Under the pieces are notes generated by a model. The model did not search any database. It saw only the letters and a list, made by a program, of their open reading frames with translations, and had not been told where the DNA came from. This document shows positions 28,444 through 37,804 of a stretch of 64,000 nt of DNA, one piece after another (the first letter of the stretch is position 1; each line of letters begins with the position of its first letter). The DNA lies in NCBI GenBank assembly GCA_947498765.1, contig CANMLG010000005.1:124001-188000 (forward strand). The letters run 5' to 3'. Position numbers and translations under genes: made by a program. Source of the DNA: an uncultured Aquimarina sp. GTDB taxonomy: Bacteria > Bacteroidota > Bacteroidia > Flavobacteriales > Flavobacteriaceae.

Positions 28444-28700
28444 AATTAGGTTCTGGGGCATTTTAACCTGCATTATCTAATTAAAAACATCACACTGAAG
28501 TCCTAATTTATAACACAGATAAAAATAAGATATTTTAAATAATAACCTATTTTTAATCACAATTAGTATAAAAAACCTATTAAACTGTAAACATTATAAC
28601 AGTCAAAAACTGTATAATGTTACAAATCAAAGCTTATTATCTAAAAACAAATTTAATAAAAATCCCCACTTAACCTCGACAAAAGATTCTTTTTAAAGGA

Positions 28701-29216
28701 TTAAATACGCTTAAGCTGTTGCTTCATCATATCCATTTGCTCCTTTAGCATCCCATGTTTATCCAATTTTTTTGCTTCACTTAGTAAGCCTTGTGCCTCG
28801 CGCTTGCGTCGTTTTTGCATAGCAATACCCGCTAAATTTAATTTAGCTACAGCTAAATCCTGATCCATGGATAGTCCCAATTTAATTGCATTCTTAAAAA
28901 AACGTTCTGCTTTTGTTAAGTTAGTTTGAGAAACAATAATACCTCTCAAATAACTATAATACCCCTGTTGCTTTTGAGTCAAAGCAGTTTCTGGATTTTT
29001 AATTTTATCCAATAATTTTTCCGTTCCGGCTAAATCTTGTTTTCTTAATTTTAAAAAAGATAATAATATAATTTCATTCTTAAAATAAAGAAACACTAAC
29101 ATTCCTGCTAAAAACAATAATAAAATTCCATTACCTATATAGTTATCTACAAATTGCCAAACAGCAGTTACTACAGCTAAAGCGGCTAATACTAGCTTTA
29201 TATTTTTATTAAACAT
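28701..29216 (-). CDS. Membrane-anchored TPR-like protein
   Basis: A 171-residue protein with two N-terminal transmembrane helices (VLAALAVVTAVWQFV and GILLLFLAGMLVFLYF) followed by a helical domain with tetratricopeptide-type pairs: QQGYYSYLRGIIVSQTN and KAERFFKNAIKLGLSMDQDLA. It diverges from rpmH. A -7 element TACCTTTG lies at 29240-29247 upstream. The family is common in Flavobacteriia beside rpmH; function unknown, though TPR domains usually mediate protein-protein contacts. Confidence 0.65.
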   Translation of the reverse strand: MFNKNIKLVLAALAVVTAVWQFVDNYIGNGILLLFLAGMLVFLYFKNEIILLSFLKLRKQDLAGTEKLLDKIKNPETALTQKQQGYYSYLRGIIVSQTNLTKAERFFKNAIKLGLSMDQDLAVAKLNLAGIAMQKRRKREAQGLLSEAKKLDKHGMLKEQMDMMKQQLKRI

Positions 29217-29239
29217 TTATTTTAATTATTTTTAAAGCG

Positions 29240-29247
29240 CAAAGGTA
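29240..29247 (-). promoter_or_regulatory. -7 element for the TPR-like gene
   Basis: Minus-strand TACCTTTG matches TAnnTTTG, 24 bases before the start codon; no clear -33 TTG at 19 bases. Confidence 0.4.
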
Positions 29248-29281
29248 CTAAAAACAATTCAAAATATTTTACACTATAGCA

Positions 29282-29311
29282 TTGCAGAACAGAAAACTCT
29301 TTGTATATTTG
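29282..29311 (+). promoter_or_regulatory. Bacteroidota-type promoter for rpmH
   Basis: TTG (29282-29284), 19 bases, TATATTTG (29304-29311): a full consensus match. It leaves a leader of about 65-70 bases before the rpmH ATG. Confidence 0.75.
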
Positions 29312-29330
29312 CACGCAGTTTTAGGATGAG

Positions 29331-29357
29331 CTATATCATCTTGAAATAATGATATAG
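29331..29357 (+). promoter_or_regulatory. Leader hairpin upstream of rpmH
   Basis: CTATATCAT (29331-29339) and ATGATATAG (29349-29357) form a perfect 9-base-pair stem with a 9-base loop inside the rpmH 5' leader, ending 28 bases before the start codon. There is no T run after it, so it is not a terminator. It could be a translational control element. Confidence 0.5.
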
Positions 29358-29385
29358 ATACTTAAGATTTTTTAAAGATAACAAA

Positions 29386-29547
29386 ATGAGTAAGAGAACA
29401 TTTCAACCATCTAAAAGAAAAAGAAAAAATAAGCACGGATTCAGAGAGCGTATGGCTTCTGTTAATGGTAGAAAAGTCCTTGCAAGAAGAAGAGCAAAGG
29501 GCAGAAAGAAAATTTCTGTTTCTTCAGAAATTAGACATAAACATTAA
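29386..29547 (+). CDS. rpmH: 50S ribosomal protein L34
   Basis: A 53-residue, strongly basic protein: [20 protein letters not shown], followed by [20 protein letters not shown], the canonical L34 sequence, with a short tail [14 protein letters not shown]34 is a component of the large ribosomal subunit. It has its own consensus promoter, a leader hairpin and a strong terminator. Start ATG at 29386 is fixed by the conserved N-terminus. Confidence 0.97.
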   Translation: MSKRTFQPSKRKRKNKHGFRERMASVNGRKVLARRRAKGRKKISVSSEIRHKH

Positions 29548-29570
29548 TTGTGGTTAGTGTTTCAAATACA

Positions 29571-29605
29571 GGGTGTTACTTTTTTTAAGAGTAACGCCTT
29601 TTTTT
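29571..29605 (+). terminator. Rho-independent terminator after rpmH
   Basis: GGTGTTACT pairs with AGTAACGCC around a T-rich loop, followed by seven T. Confidence 0.9.
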
Positions 29606-29648
29606 ATATCTTATAGCATACAATTTTTAATTTCAATACAATTTCCAA

Positions 29649-32501
29649 ATGCCAAAGAATAACAATCTTAAATGTGTACTTTTAATAGGTTCAGGTCCTA
29701 TAGTTATTGGTCAAGCGTGTGAGTTTGATTACTCTGGATCACAGTCCCTAAGATCGTTAAGAGAAGATGGAATAAAAACCGTCCTTATTAATTCCAATCC
29801 TGCGACTATTATGACCGATCCGTCAATGGCGGATCACGTGTATTTAAAACCATTAAATACAAAGTCAATTATTGAAATTTTAAAGAATCATCCAGAAATT
29901 GATGCTGTACTACCTACAATGGGAGGTCAGACAGCATTAAACCTTTGTATTGAAGCTCAAGAAAAAGGTATTTGGGAAGACTTTAATGTAGCGTTAATTG
30001 GTGTTGATATTGATGCTATTAACATTACCGAAGACAGGGAATTATTTAGAGAATTAATGGGTAAGATTGGTGTTGGAATGGCACCACAAGCTACTGCTAA
30101 TTCTTTTTTAAAGGCTAAAGAAATCGCTCAAGAATTCGGCTTTCCTCTGTGTATTCGTTCTTCCTTTACTTTAGGAGGGGCTGGAGCTGCAATTGTTCAT
30201 GAAGAAAAAGATTTTGACGAATTACTAACTCGTGGTTTGGAATCTTCTCCTATTCACGAAGTAATGATTGACAAAGCCTTATTGGGTTGGAAAGAATATG
30301 AATTAGAATTATTACGCGATAAAAATGATAACGTAGTTATTATTTGTACTATTGAAAATATGGATCCAATGGGAATCCATACGGGTGATTCCATTACCGT
30401 AGCTCCTGCTATGACGCTTTCGGATAAAACATTCCAACGCATGCGTGATATGGCTATCCATATGATGCGTAGTATTGGGGATTTTGAAGGTGGATGTAAT
30501 GTGCAATTTGCCGTAAGCCCAGACGAAAGAGAGGAAATTATCGCCATTGAAATTAACCCACGTGTATCTCGTTCATCTGCCTTAGCTAGTAAAGCAACCG
30601 GGTATCCAATTGCAAAAGTTGCTACTAAGTTAGCTATCGGTTATACACTGGATGAATTAAGCAATCAAATTACAGGGTCCACATCTGCTTTATTTGAGCC
30701 TACGTTGGATTATGTAATTGTTAAAATACCACGTTGGAATTTTGATAAATTCGAAGGTTCTGATAGAACTTTAGGTTTACAAATGAAAGCCGTTGGTGAA
30801 GTAATGGGTATTGGACGTTCGTTCCAAGAAGCTTTACACAAAGCCACACAATCATTAGAAATTAAGCGTAATGGTCTTGGTGCCGATGGAAAGAGTTACA
30901 AAGATTATGATACTATAGTTAGCAAATTAACCCATGCTAGTTGGGATCGTGTTTTTGTAATTTACGATGCTATCCAAGCTGGAATTCCTCTGAGTAGAAT
31001 TTTTGAAATCACTAAAATTGACATGTGGTTCCTTAAACAATATGAGGAATTATTTATTTTAGAAAAAGAAATTAGCACCAACACTATTGAAACACTTCCT
31101 AAAGATTTATTGCTAGAAGCTAAACAAAAAGGTTTTGCCGACAGACAAATCGCTCATATGCTAAAGTGTTACGAAAGCGAAGTATACAAAAAGCGTGAAG
31201 AATTAAATATTAATAGAGTTTATAAATTAGTAGATACTTGTGCCGCTGAGTTTAAAGCACAAACTCCTTACTACTACTCTACTTTTGAAAGCGAAATTGA
31301 AAAACCAGATGGTACTGTTACCGTACAAAATGAAAGCATTGTTACCGACAAAAAGAAGGTAATCGTACTTGGTTCGGGACCTAACCGTATTGGACAAGGC
31401 ATTGAATTTGATTACTGTTGTGTACACGGAGTACTTGCTGCTTCCGAGTGTGGTTATGAAACTATCATGATCAACTGTAACCCAGAAACGGTATCTACCG
31501 ATTTTGACATTGCCGATAAATTATACTTTGAACCTGTTTTTTGGGAACATATTTACGATATTATTCGTCATGAAAAACCAGAAGGAGTCATTGTTCAATT
31601 AGGTGGTCAAACGGCACTTAAATTAGCCGAAAAACTAGAACGTTACGGAATTAAAGTACTAGGTACTAGTTTTGACGCTTTAGATTTAGCCGAAGATCGT
31701 GGAAGTTTTTCTACTTTACTAAAAGAAAACAACATTCCTTACCCAGAATTTGGTGTCGCTGAAAATGCAGACGAAGCCTTAGCTATTGCAGATGAGTTAG
31801 ATTTCCCAATATTAGTACGTCCATCATACGTATTAGGAGGTCAGGGAATGAAAATTGTGATTAACAAAAAAGAATTAGAACAACATGTTATAGATCTTTT
31901 AGTTAAAATACCTAATAATAAATTATTACTAGATCATTACTTAGATGGTGCAATTGAAGCAGAAGCAGATGCTATTTGCGATGGCGAAAATGTATACATC
32001 ATAGGTATTATGGAGCATATAGAACCTTGTGGAGTACACTCTGGAGATTCTAATTCAACTTTACCTCCATTTAACCTAGGTGAGTTTGTAATGCAGCAAA
32101 TCAAGGATTACACAAAAACTATTGCTTTAGCCTTAAAAACAGTAGGTTTAATCAATATCCAATTTGCCATTAAGGATGACAAAGTATACATTATTGAGGC
32201 CAATCCACGTGCATCACGTACGGTTCCTTTTATTGCAAAAGCATACGGAGAACCTTATGTAAACTATGCTACTAAGGTAATGCTAGGTCACAATAAAGTT
32301 ACCGACTTTGATTTCAACCCTCAGTTAAAAGGGTATGCAATTAAACAACCTGTTTTCTCTTTTAACAAGTTCCCTAACGTTAATAAAAAACTAGGACCAG
32401 AAATGAAAAGTACAGGAGAAAGCATCTTGTTTATCGATGATTTAAAAGATGATGCTTTTTACGAATTATACTCTCGTAGAAAAATGTATTTGAGTAAGTA
32501 A
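29649..32501 (+). CDS. carB: Carbamoyl-phosphate synthase large subunit
   Basis: CarB makes carbamoyl phosphate from bicarbonate, ammonia (from CarA) and two ATP, feeding arginine and pyrimidine synthesis. Two homologous halves are visible: the first starts VLLIGSGPIVIGQACEFDYS, the second repeats it as VIVLGSGPNRIGQGIEFDYC near residue 575. Each half has a biotin-carboxylase-type ATP-grasp domain (SSFTLGGAGAAIV; PSYVLGGQGMKIV). At 950 residues it lacks the C-terminal MGS-like allosteric domain of the approximately 1070-residue E. coli enzyme. A conserved CarB tail, SRRKMYL, ends it. carA is not in the window. Confidence 0.96.
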   Translation: MPKNNNLKCVLLIGSGPIVIGQACEFDYSGSQSLRSLREDGIKTVLINSNPATIMTDPSMADHVYLKPLNTKSIIEILKNHPEIDAVLPTMGGQTALNLCIEAQEKGIWEDFNVALIGVDIDAINITEDRELFRELMGKIGVGMAPQATANSFLKAKEIAQEFGFPLCIRSSFTLGGAGAAIVHEEKDFDELLTRGLESSPIHEVMIDKALLGWKEYELELLRDKNDNVVIICTIENMDPMGIHTGDSITVAPAMTLSDKTFQRMRDMAIHMMRSIGDFEGGCNVQFAVSPDEREEIIAIEINPRVSRSSALASKATGYPIAKVATKLAIGYTLDELSNQITGSTSALFEPTLDYVIVKIPRWNFDKFEGSDRTLGLQMKAVGEVMGIGRSFQEALHKATQSLEIKRNGLGADGKSYKDYDTIVSKLTHASWDRVFVIYDAIQAGIPLSRIFEITKIDMWFLKQYEELFILEKEISTNTIETLPKDLLLEAKQKGFADRQIAHMLKCYESEVYKKREELNINRVYKLVDTCAAEFKAQTPYYYSTFESEIEKPDGTVTVQNESIVTDKKKVIVLGSGPNRIGQGIEFDYCCVHGVLAASECGYETIMINCNPETVSTDFDIADKLYFEPVFWEHIYDIIRHEKPEGVIVQLGGQTALKLAEKLERYGIKVLGTSFDALDLAEDRGSFSTLLKENNIPYPEFGVAENADEALAIADELDFPILVRPSYVLGGQGMKIVINKKELEQHVIDLLVKIPNNKLLLDHYLDGAIEAEADAICDGENVYIIGIMEHIEPCGVHSGDSNSTLPPFNLGEFVMQQIKDYTKTIALALKTVGLINIQFAIKDDKVYIIEANPRASRTVPFIAKAYGEPYVNYATKVMLGHNKVTDFDFNPQLKGYAIKQPVFSFNKFPNVNKKLGPEMKSTGESILFIDDLKDDAFYELYSRRKMYLSK

Positions 32502-32528
32502 ACTTACTTTTTTCTTATAACATATTCA

Positions 32529-32566
32529 AAAGGCCGTTTATTTTTAATAGACGGTCTTTTTTTGTT
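32529..32566 (+). terminator. Rho-independent terminator after carB
   Basis: AAGGCCGTTTATT pairs with AATAGACGGTCTT (with wobble), then a T run. Confidence 0.85.
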
Positions 32567-32678
32567 TTTATTCGATATACAAGTTAACTTTTTGTATTCA
32601 AATACATATAAACAACTAATTTTTAAGCAACCATCGCTCAAAACTCTCATCTACATATTAAAACAAAACTATTACAAA

Positions 32679-33101
32679 ATGAAGAAAACACTGATGTTAA
32701 TATTTATGGGAATAGCAATTTTTAGCTGCTCAAACGATGATGATAAAAATCAAAATAACTGTGATTTTAATACCCTTATAAGTTCTGAACAATTTAAAAA
32801 CTCACCTTCTGATCAACTAGATATTAACAACCTAGAAATAAACAACGACTGTCTAAAAATCAACTTTAGCTCAGGAGGCTGTAGCGGAGATACTTGGGTA
32901 GTAAAACTAATTGACAAAGGAATCACCACAAAATCTATACCTCCTCAGCGATCTTTAAAGTTATCCTTAAAGAATAGTGAATTATGCGAAGCACTTTTTA
33001 TTAGAGAACTAACTTTTGACATTTCAAACTTACAAGTTAAAGGGAACCAAGTCAAACTAAATATTGCAAATTCAAACAAAATAATCTTGTATGAATATTA
33101 A
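32679..33101 (+). CDS. Small lipoprotein of unknown function
   Basis: A 140-residue lipoprotein; start placed at the ATG giving MKKTLMLIFMGIAIFSCSND, with lipobox IFSC and an acidic DDD stretch immediately after it, typical of Bacteroidota surface lipoproteins. An upstream in-frame ATG at 32562 overlaps the carB terminator and would bury the signal. The mature domain has cysteines in NNCDF, NDCLKIN, GGCSGDTWVV and LCEALFI, suggesting disulfides, and beta-strand alternation. No named family recognised. Confidence 0.7.
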   Translation: MKKTLMLIFMGIAIFSCSNDDDKNQNNCDFNTLISSEQFKNSPSDQLDINNLEINNDCLKINFSSGGCSGDTWVVKLIDKGITTKSIPPQRSLKLSLKNSELCEALFIRELTFDISNLQVKGNQVKLNIANSNKIILYEY

Positions 33102-33235
33102 AAACATATTTCAATCCTAAAAAGCTTGTATCTTACACTAAAAACCTCTTTAAAAATACGTTAAAATCAACCTTAACATCTGGCACTTATTTTAATATTG
33201 TAAATTTAGTATAGTGATCAATTTAAAAAGAGTAA

Positions 33236-33691
33236 ATGATAACATTGGAAAGAATAAATTCTGATAATTCTGATTTCAAAAAATTAGTAAAAGAACTAGA
33301 TACCAGTCTAAAACACTATTATAAAGATGAACAATCCTTTTATGGAGAATTAAATAAAGTTGAAAAAATAAAATACGCCATTGTTGCTTACAGCGAAAAA
33401 GGAAAACCTGTCGGGTGTGGTGGAATTAAAAAAATTTCACAAGATGTAATGGAAATTAAAAGAATGTACGTTGATCCAAAATTTCGTGGAAATGGAATTG
33501 CTACAATGGTATTAAATGAATTAGAAAAATGGAGTGTTGAATTAAAATTTAACGAATGCATCCTTGAAACACTAAAATCAAAGCCTTATGCAATAGCATT
33601 TTATAAGAAAAATAATTACTTTCAATTTCCAAATTATGGCGAATATGTAAAAGCAAAAAATAGCATTTGTTTTCAAAAAAAACTAAACTAA
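33236..33691 (+). CDS. GNAT-family N-acetyltransferase
   Basis: A 151-residue cytoplasmic enzyme of the GCN5-related fold. The acetyl-CoA-binding motif A is clear: MEIKRMYVDPKFRGNGIATM (Q/RxxGxG/A form RGNGIA), followed by LNELEKWS and a C-terminal LETLKSKPYAIAFYKKNNY characteristic of motif B. The substrate is unknown. It stands alone between two lipoprotein genes in the same direction, with larger-than-operon gaps. Confidence 0.88.
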   Translation: MITLERINSDNSDFKKLVKELDTSLKHYYKDEQSFYGELNKVEKIKYAIVAYSEKGKPVGCGGIKKISQDVMEIKRMYVDPKFRGNGIATMVLNELEKWSVELKFNECILETLKSKPYAIAFYKKNNYFQFPNYGEYVKAKNSICFQKKLN

Positions 33692-33827
33692 AATATCTAT
33701 TACTACAGTAAAATCATATTTAAATATCAATCATTTATACTTATACCTACTAATAAATAATCACCACCTAACTATTCTTTTAAATTTTTAACGCAACCTT
33801 TAAAAAAGAGTCCATTTAACACCAATT

Positions 33828-34277
33828 ATGAAAAAAATTAAACTAACCCTAACCTACCTACTCATAGTATCATTAGCCTTTGCTAGTTGCAATGACGATG
33901 ACACTAATAATACCGGAAATGATATAGATCCAATCATTGGAAAATGGAAAGCCATAGAGTTAAATGAAAATGGCATAAAACAAGAAATAGCCGAATGTGA
34001 ACTACAAAACACTATAGAATACCTAAATGATGGTAAAATTATTGACACCTATTTTGAACCCAACTCTAACAATGGATGTGATAAAATCGTAGACAATTCT
34101 GGAAGTTGGAAAAAAATATCTGATTTAGAATATCAAATAATTTTAGACGATGGTGATGTTAATTATATAAGCCCTATAAGCTTTTCTAAAAACAATACTG
34201 AACAAATTCAAGAATACACTATCCAGGATGGCGAAGAAAAATCAGAACAATTAAATAAATATCAAAAAATAGAATAA
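33828..34277 (+). CDS. Lipocalin-like lipoprotein
   Basis: A 149-residue lipoprotein with signal peptide and lipobox AFASC, then DDDTNN. The mature part begins with DPIIGKWKAIEL, the lipocalin-like domain signature, followed by ECELQNTIEYLNDGKIID and a second strand pair around GSWKKISDLEYQIILDDGD. Such domains form a small beta-barrel at the cell surface in Bacteroidota; ligand unknown. It is preceded by a 136-base gap and followed by a 208-base region with no clear gene. Confidence 0.75.
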   Translation: MKKIKLTLTYLLIVSLAFASCNDDDTNNTGNDIDPIIGKWKAIELNENGIKQEIAECELQNTIEYLNDGKIIDTYFEPNSNNGCDKIVDNSGSWKKISDLEYQIILDDGDVNYISPISFSKNNTEQIQEYTIQDGEEKSEQLNKYQKIE

Positions 34278-34485
34278 GTTACTTTTAAACAGACTTAATT
34301 TATCATACTCACTCAAAAGAAAACTACCTCGGAGAACAACAGAAAGCCATATAAACAATGAAACAGTGCTTCAATTTCGAGTTAAGCCACCAAAATATAC
34401 AGCTGATGTCAATGCTAATAAAATACCTGTTATACTAAACAAAATAAAACGACCTAACCCATGAACATTTAAAAGAAAATCTATC

Positions 34486-35712
34486 GTGAATATTCAAAAG
34501 GTTACATTTAAAAATACAGTAGGCCAACAGTTATCTGGCCGATTAGAACTACCATTTAATCAACACCCACACAACTTTGTGCTATTTGCACATTGCTTTA
34601 CTTGTAATAAAAACTTAGGTGCTATTCGAAATATTAGTCGTGCCTTAACTATGCAAGGCTTTGGGGTCTTACGATTTGATTTTACAGGACTAGGTGAAAG
34701 CGAAGGTGACTTTGAGGATACTAATTTTTCAGGCAATGTAGAAGATCTTATTGCGGCATCTGATTATTTAAAAACCAATTATAAATCTCCCGCATTACTT
34801 ATTGGACATTCTTTAGGTGGGGCGGCGGCAATTTTTGCGGCGTCCAATATCAGTTCTATAAAAGCAGTAGCCACCATCGGGGCACCTTCTAATCCTAAGC
34901 ATGTGACTCATTTATTACAAGATAAAGTTGATGACATTATAAATACAGGAGTTGCAAGTGTTAATGTAGGTGGTAGAAATTTTACTATAAAGAAACAATT
35001 TATTGATGATTTAGAAGAGAAGTCATTACCCGATCTTGCACATAATTTAGGTAAAGCCCTTTTAGTATTACATTCTCCTCAGGATACCACCGTAGGCATA
35101 AAAAATGCCGAAGAAATATACAAAGCAGCCAAGCACCCCAAAAGTTTTATAAGTCTTGATGGAGCAGATCATTTATTAATGAATAAAGAAGATTCCATTT
35201 ATGTGGGTGAAGTAATTGCAGGTTGGTCTAAACGCTATATTAAATTTCCTAAAAATAAAATATTAAAAACCACTGATGAAGTTGCAGCAAGTTTAAATGC
35301 AACCGATGCATTTACTACCCAAATGAAAATAGGTAGTCATAACTTTTATGCTGATGAACCCGAAAATTTTGGTGGTAATGATTTTGGACCTAATCCATAT
35401 GAATTTATTGCTGCTGGCTTATCTGCATGTACAGCCATGACAATTCAAATGTACGCCAAACGAAAAGGTTGGTTGGTTGAGAATGTAGAAGTACATATAA
35501 GTCATAGCAAACAACACAATGTGGACTGTGAAAATTGTGAGCAAAATGAGACTGCTAAAATTGACACTTTTATTAGAAAAATAAAGCTTACTGCCCCTAG
35601 CTTAAATAACGATCAATTAAATCGTATTTTAAAAATAGCTGACAAGTGCCCTGTTCATAAAACATTGCATCAAAAATCGCAAGTGATAACAACTTTACTC
35701 CCCACTATTTAA
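34486..35712 (+). CDS. Alpha/beta hydrolase-OsmC fusion protein
   Basis: A 408-residue two-domain protein. Residues 1-250 form an alpha/beta hydrolase: HCFTCNKNL oxyanion region, nucleophile elbow GHSLGG, acid strand HSPQDTTVG, and histidine in GADHLL. Residues about 270-408 form an OsmC/Ohr domain with redox cysteines in SACTAMTIQMYAKRKGW and CPVHKTL, the peroxidase pair of OsmC. Such fusions are common in Bacteroidota and probably act in defence against organic peroxides or on thioester/ester substrates. The GTG at 34486 starts the frame: VNIQKVTFKN. A terminator follows. Confidence 0.88.
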   Translation: MNIQKVTFKNTVGQQLSGRLELPFNQHPHNFVLFAHCFTCNKNLGAIRNISRALTMQGFGVLRFDFTGLGESEGDFEDTNFSGNVEDLIAASDYLKTNYKSPALLIGHSLGGAAAIFAASNISSIKAVATIGAPSNPKHVTHLLQDKVDDIINTGVASVNVGGRNFTIKKQFIDDLEEKSLPDLAHNLGKALLVLHSPQDTTVGIKNAEEIYKAAKHPKSFISLDGADHLLMNKEDSIYVGEVIAGWSKRYIKFPKNKILKTTDEVAASLNATDAFTTQMKIGSHNFYADEPENFGGNDFGPNPYEFIAAGLSACTAMTIQMYAKRKGWLVENVEVHISHSKQHNVDCENCEQNETAKIDTFIRKIKLTAPSLNNDQLNRILKIADKCPVHKTLHQKSQVITTLLPTI

Positions 35713-35762
35713 AAATTGTAATAAGTCTCATTATAATCTAATAGATGAGATGGGATATATTC

Positions 35763-35813
35763 AAAAAGGTACTGCTATTTTATAACTTTAAAATAAAACA
35801 ATAGTACCTTTTT
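35763..35813 (+). terminator. Probable terminator after the hydrolase-OsmC gene
   Basis: AAAAAGGTACT (35763-35773) pairs with AGTACCTTTTT (35803-35813) across a long 29-base, AT-rich loop. Weaker than the others because of the loop size. Confidence 0.6.
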
Positions 35814-36328
35814 AAATATAATAAATTTAGCTATGCATCACCCCTTCTTTTTCTTTTATAGACACTTGCCGCTAATAAACAACAAACCATAAATCTTTAT
35901 TATAATCATAAAAAACAATTATAACATAATTATTTTTTTAGACCAAAAACAGTCAAAAAAAGGAAAATCAATTTATCATTATCAATTTTTAATTACGTAA
36001 TGTGTTAGTTATGTGACATTTATAAACATTTTTTATCCTACAAAATTATTAAATATATACTTAAAAATAATTTTTTGTTTTTTTTAACAATTGATTATTC
36101 AATAATTTTAAATATCTAATAATCAGTGTTTTAATTATAAAACTCATACTTTAAATAATCTTGATTAGCATATTTTTAAAGAATTTTATCTTGTAGGAGT
36201 GTAAGCATCAATAATGTGATCGTCTGAAATAGTATCAAATTTATAACGTTTGAGAATGATTGGCCAATCGTTTTACTTTATAAAAATTTATTACTCAGAA
36301 AAACGTAAAATCATTAAAAAACACAAAA
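35814..36328. other. AT-rich intergenic region before large lipoprotein gene
   Basis: About 515 bases with no supported gene. On the minus strand 36186-36272 reads a 28-codon open stretch ending in a stop (starts NDWPIILKRY, ends DAYTPTR) with no start codon; it could be a gene remnant but is too short to identify. The region is otherwise very AT-rich with runs of T and A. Confidence 0.4.
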
Positions 36329-37681
36329 ATGAAAAATTTAAAAACAATAATGATCGGGGGGATCATTGCAGCCTCTTTATTTACTGCTTGTAACACCGAT
36401 GTAGAAGACACTCAAACAACAGATGAATTAACAACAGCCGATTCTAGATTTATTTCAAAACAATCATTTAGGGCTTTAAAAGAAGCTAATTTATTATTAC
36501 GAAGTATTCGACGAGATGGAGGAGTTCCTTATAATGTATTTAGACCTGCATTAAGATTTACTAAAGACCAAAATGTATTTTTACCTAGTGTTTTAGGTAT
36601 AGATTTTAGAATTGACAGGTCTGTAGTTCCTGCAGGTCCAACAGCAAGATTTCCTATGTTTCAAGGATGGGAAACCCTACCTAACGGAACTCGAAGAAAA
36701 GGATATTATATAATTACGGAAGCATCAAACAAAAAAATGGCCAAAAAATTGGGGGTTATTTTTTCTCCTAGAATGGCGGCTTCTATAGGTTCAGGTGGTG
36801 AACAAAAAGCATACTGGACAAGAGGTGGTAGATTGGTATTTGAAGGTTCTGTAGATTTTTCTCCAAAAAGATCATTAACAACTGGTCCTGCTGATGGATT
36901 ATTATTTGGTTTCCCTCCTGCTTCTGTAGAGGCTGGAGCTGTAGCTGATGATAATTGGTCTTCATATGTAGTATTACCAAGTGGTGTTGTGATCAATGCA
37001 CAATTGGTTGCTAATAGTACTGGAATACATGATAGAATTCCTCATCCAGATGGTAATGGTCCTGCACAAGAAGATGATTTAAACAATCCAAATTTAGCTA
37101 TTGACCAAGCATCAGTTGTAATGCAACTTTTAGATGGATGGCATGAAAATAAACCATTTTATTTCCATATCGTAACAGATACTTCTGACCCAGGACCAGC
37201 TGCTATCGAATTAGGAGTTTTTGCACCAAAATTGGCTAATTTACCAACGTTTGGATTATTCCCAGGAGGTTCTATGCTACCATTTAGCCCAACAGCAAAC
37301 GGAAGAACAACAGATACTGATGGTTTTGGAGTACAAGGTTTAAATACGGCATCTTTAAGTAACAGACAAGCACAAGATCCAACAAACACATTCCCTATTG
37401 ATCCTAGTGATCAAAGATATGCTCCAATGTGGGATGCACATGTTACTGAATTTACTGTACCTGAAAGCGATCGCCCTATTTTAAGAAGCTTTGACCAAAT
37501 AAATGACTTATTGGCTGATGGAACTTTAATTCCTTTTAGAGGAAATGCAAACCCAAGTCCTTTAGCTAATTCATTGTCTGATTTATTAACTGCTACTGGA
37601 GCAATTATCAATTGCCCAGTAATTACACAACCTAGTGAGAGTGTAATTGGTACTCAAATCGGATCACCAAGAAACAAATAA
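36329..37681 (+). CDS. Large lipoprotein of unknown function
   Basis: A 450-residue protein with a signal peptide and lipobox LFTAC (Cys 21) followed by an acidic/threonine-rich tether (NTDVEDTQTTDELTT), so probably exported and lipid-anchored. The mature part is rich in glycine, proline and asparagine with likely beta structure: KGYYIITEASNKKMAKKLGV, GRLVFEGSVDF, FYFHIVTDTSDPGPA and YAPMWDAHVTEFTVPE. I see no catalytic motif that I recognise and cannot name a family. It has its own long upstream region and a strong terminator, so it is a single-gene unit. The base composition and codon use look like the neighbours. Confidence 0.7.
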   Translation: MKNLKTIMIGGIIAASLFTACNTDVEDTQTTDELTTADSRFISKQSFRALKEANLLLRSIRRDGGVPYNVFRPALRFTKDQNVFLPSVLGIDFRIDRSVVPAGPTARFPMFQGWETLPNGTRRKGYYIITEASNKKMAKKLGVIFSPRMAASIGSGGEQKAYWTRGGRLVFEGSVDFSPKRSLTTGPADGLLFGFPPASVEAGAVADDNWSSYVVLPSGVVINAQLVANSTGIHDRIPHPDGNGPAQEDDLNNPNLAIDQASVVMQLLDGWHENKPFYFHIVTDTSDPGPAAIELGVFAPKLANLPTFGLFPGGSMLPFSPTANGRTTDTDGFGVQGLNTASLSNRQAQDPTNTFPIDPSDQRYAPMWDAHVTEFTVPESDRPILRSFDQINDLLADGTLIPFRGNANPSPLANSLSDLLTATGAIINCPVITQPSESVIGTQIGSPRNK

Positions 37682-37711
37682 GCCCTGTTTAAATTTTAGT
37701 ATAGTTATTAC

Positions 37712-37748
37712 AAAAAGCTTGGATACGTTATGTTTCCAAGCTTTTTTC
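37712..37748 (+). terminator. Rho-independent terminator after large lipoprotein
   Basis: AAAAAGCTTGGA pairs with TCCAAGCTTTTTT around a ten-base loop. Confidence 0.9.
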
Positions 37749-37804
37749 ATACCTTAATAATAAGCTTCTAAAATAATACCACGAATAACCCACTAAAAAA
37801 ACAA

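Noticed and set aside
34360-34490. Minus-strand hydrophobic open stretch (includes GRFILFSITGILLALTSA) overlapping the start of the hydrolase-OsmC gene
   Set aside because: No start codon, about 40 codons only, and it overlaps a clear gene start; could be a relic but not supportable.
36186-36272. Minus-strand 28-codon open stretch ending DAYTPTR
   Set aside because: No start codon and a stop just upstream; might be a gene tail but too short to identify.
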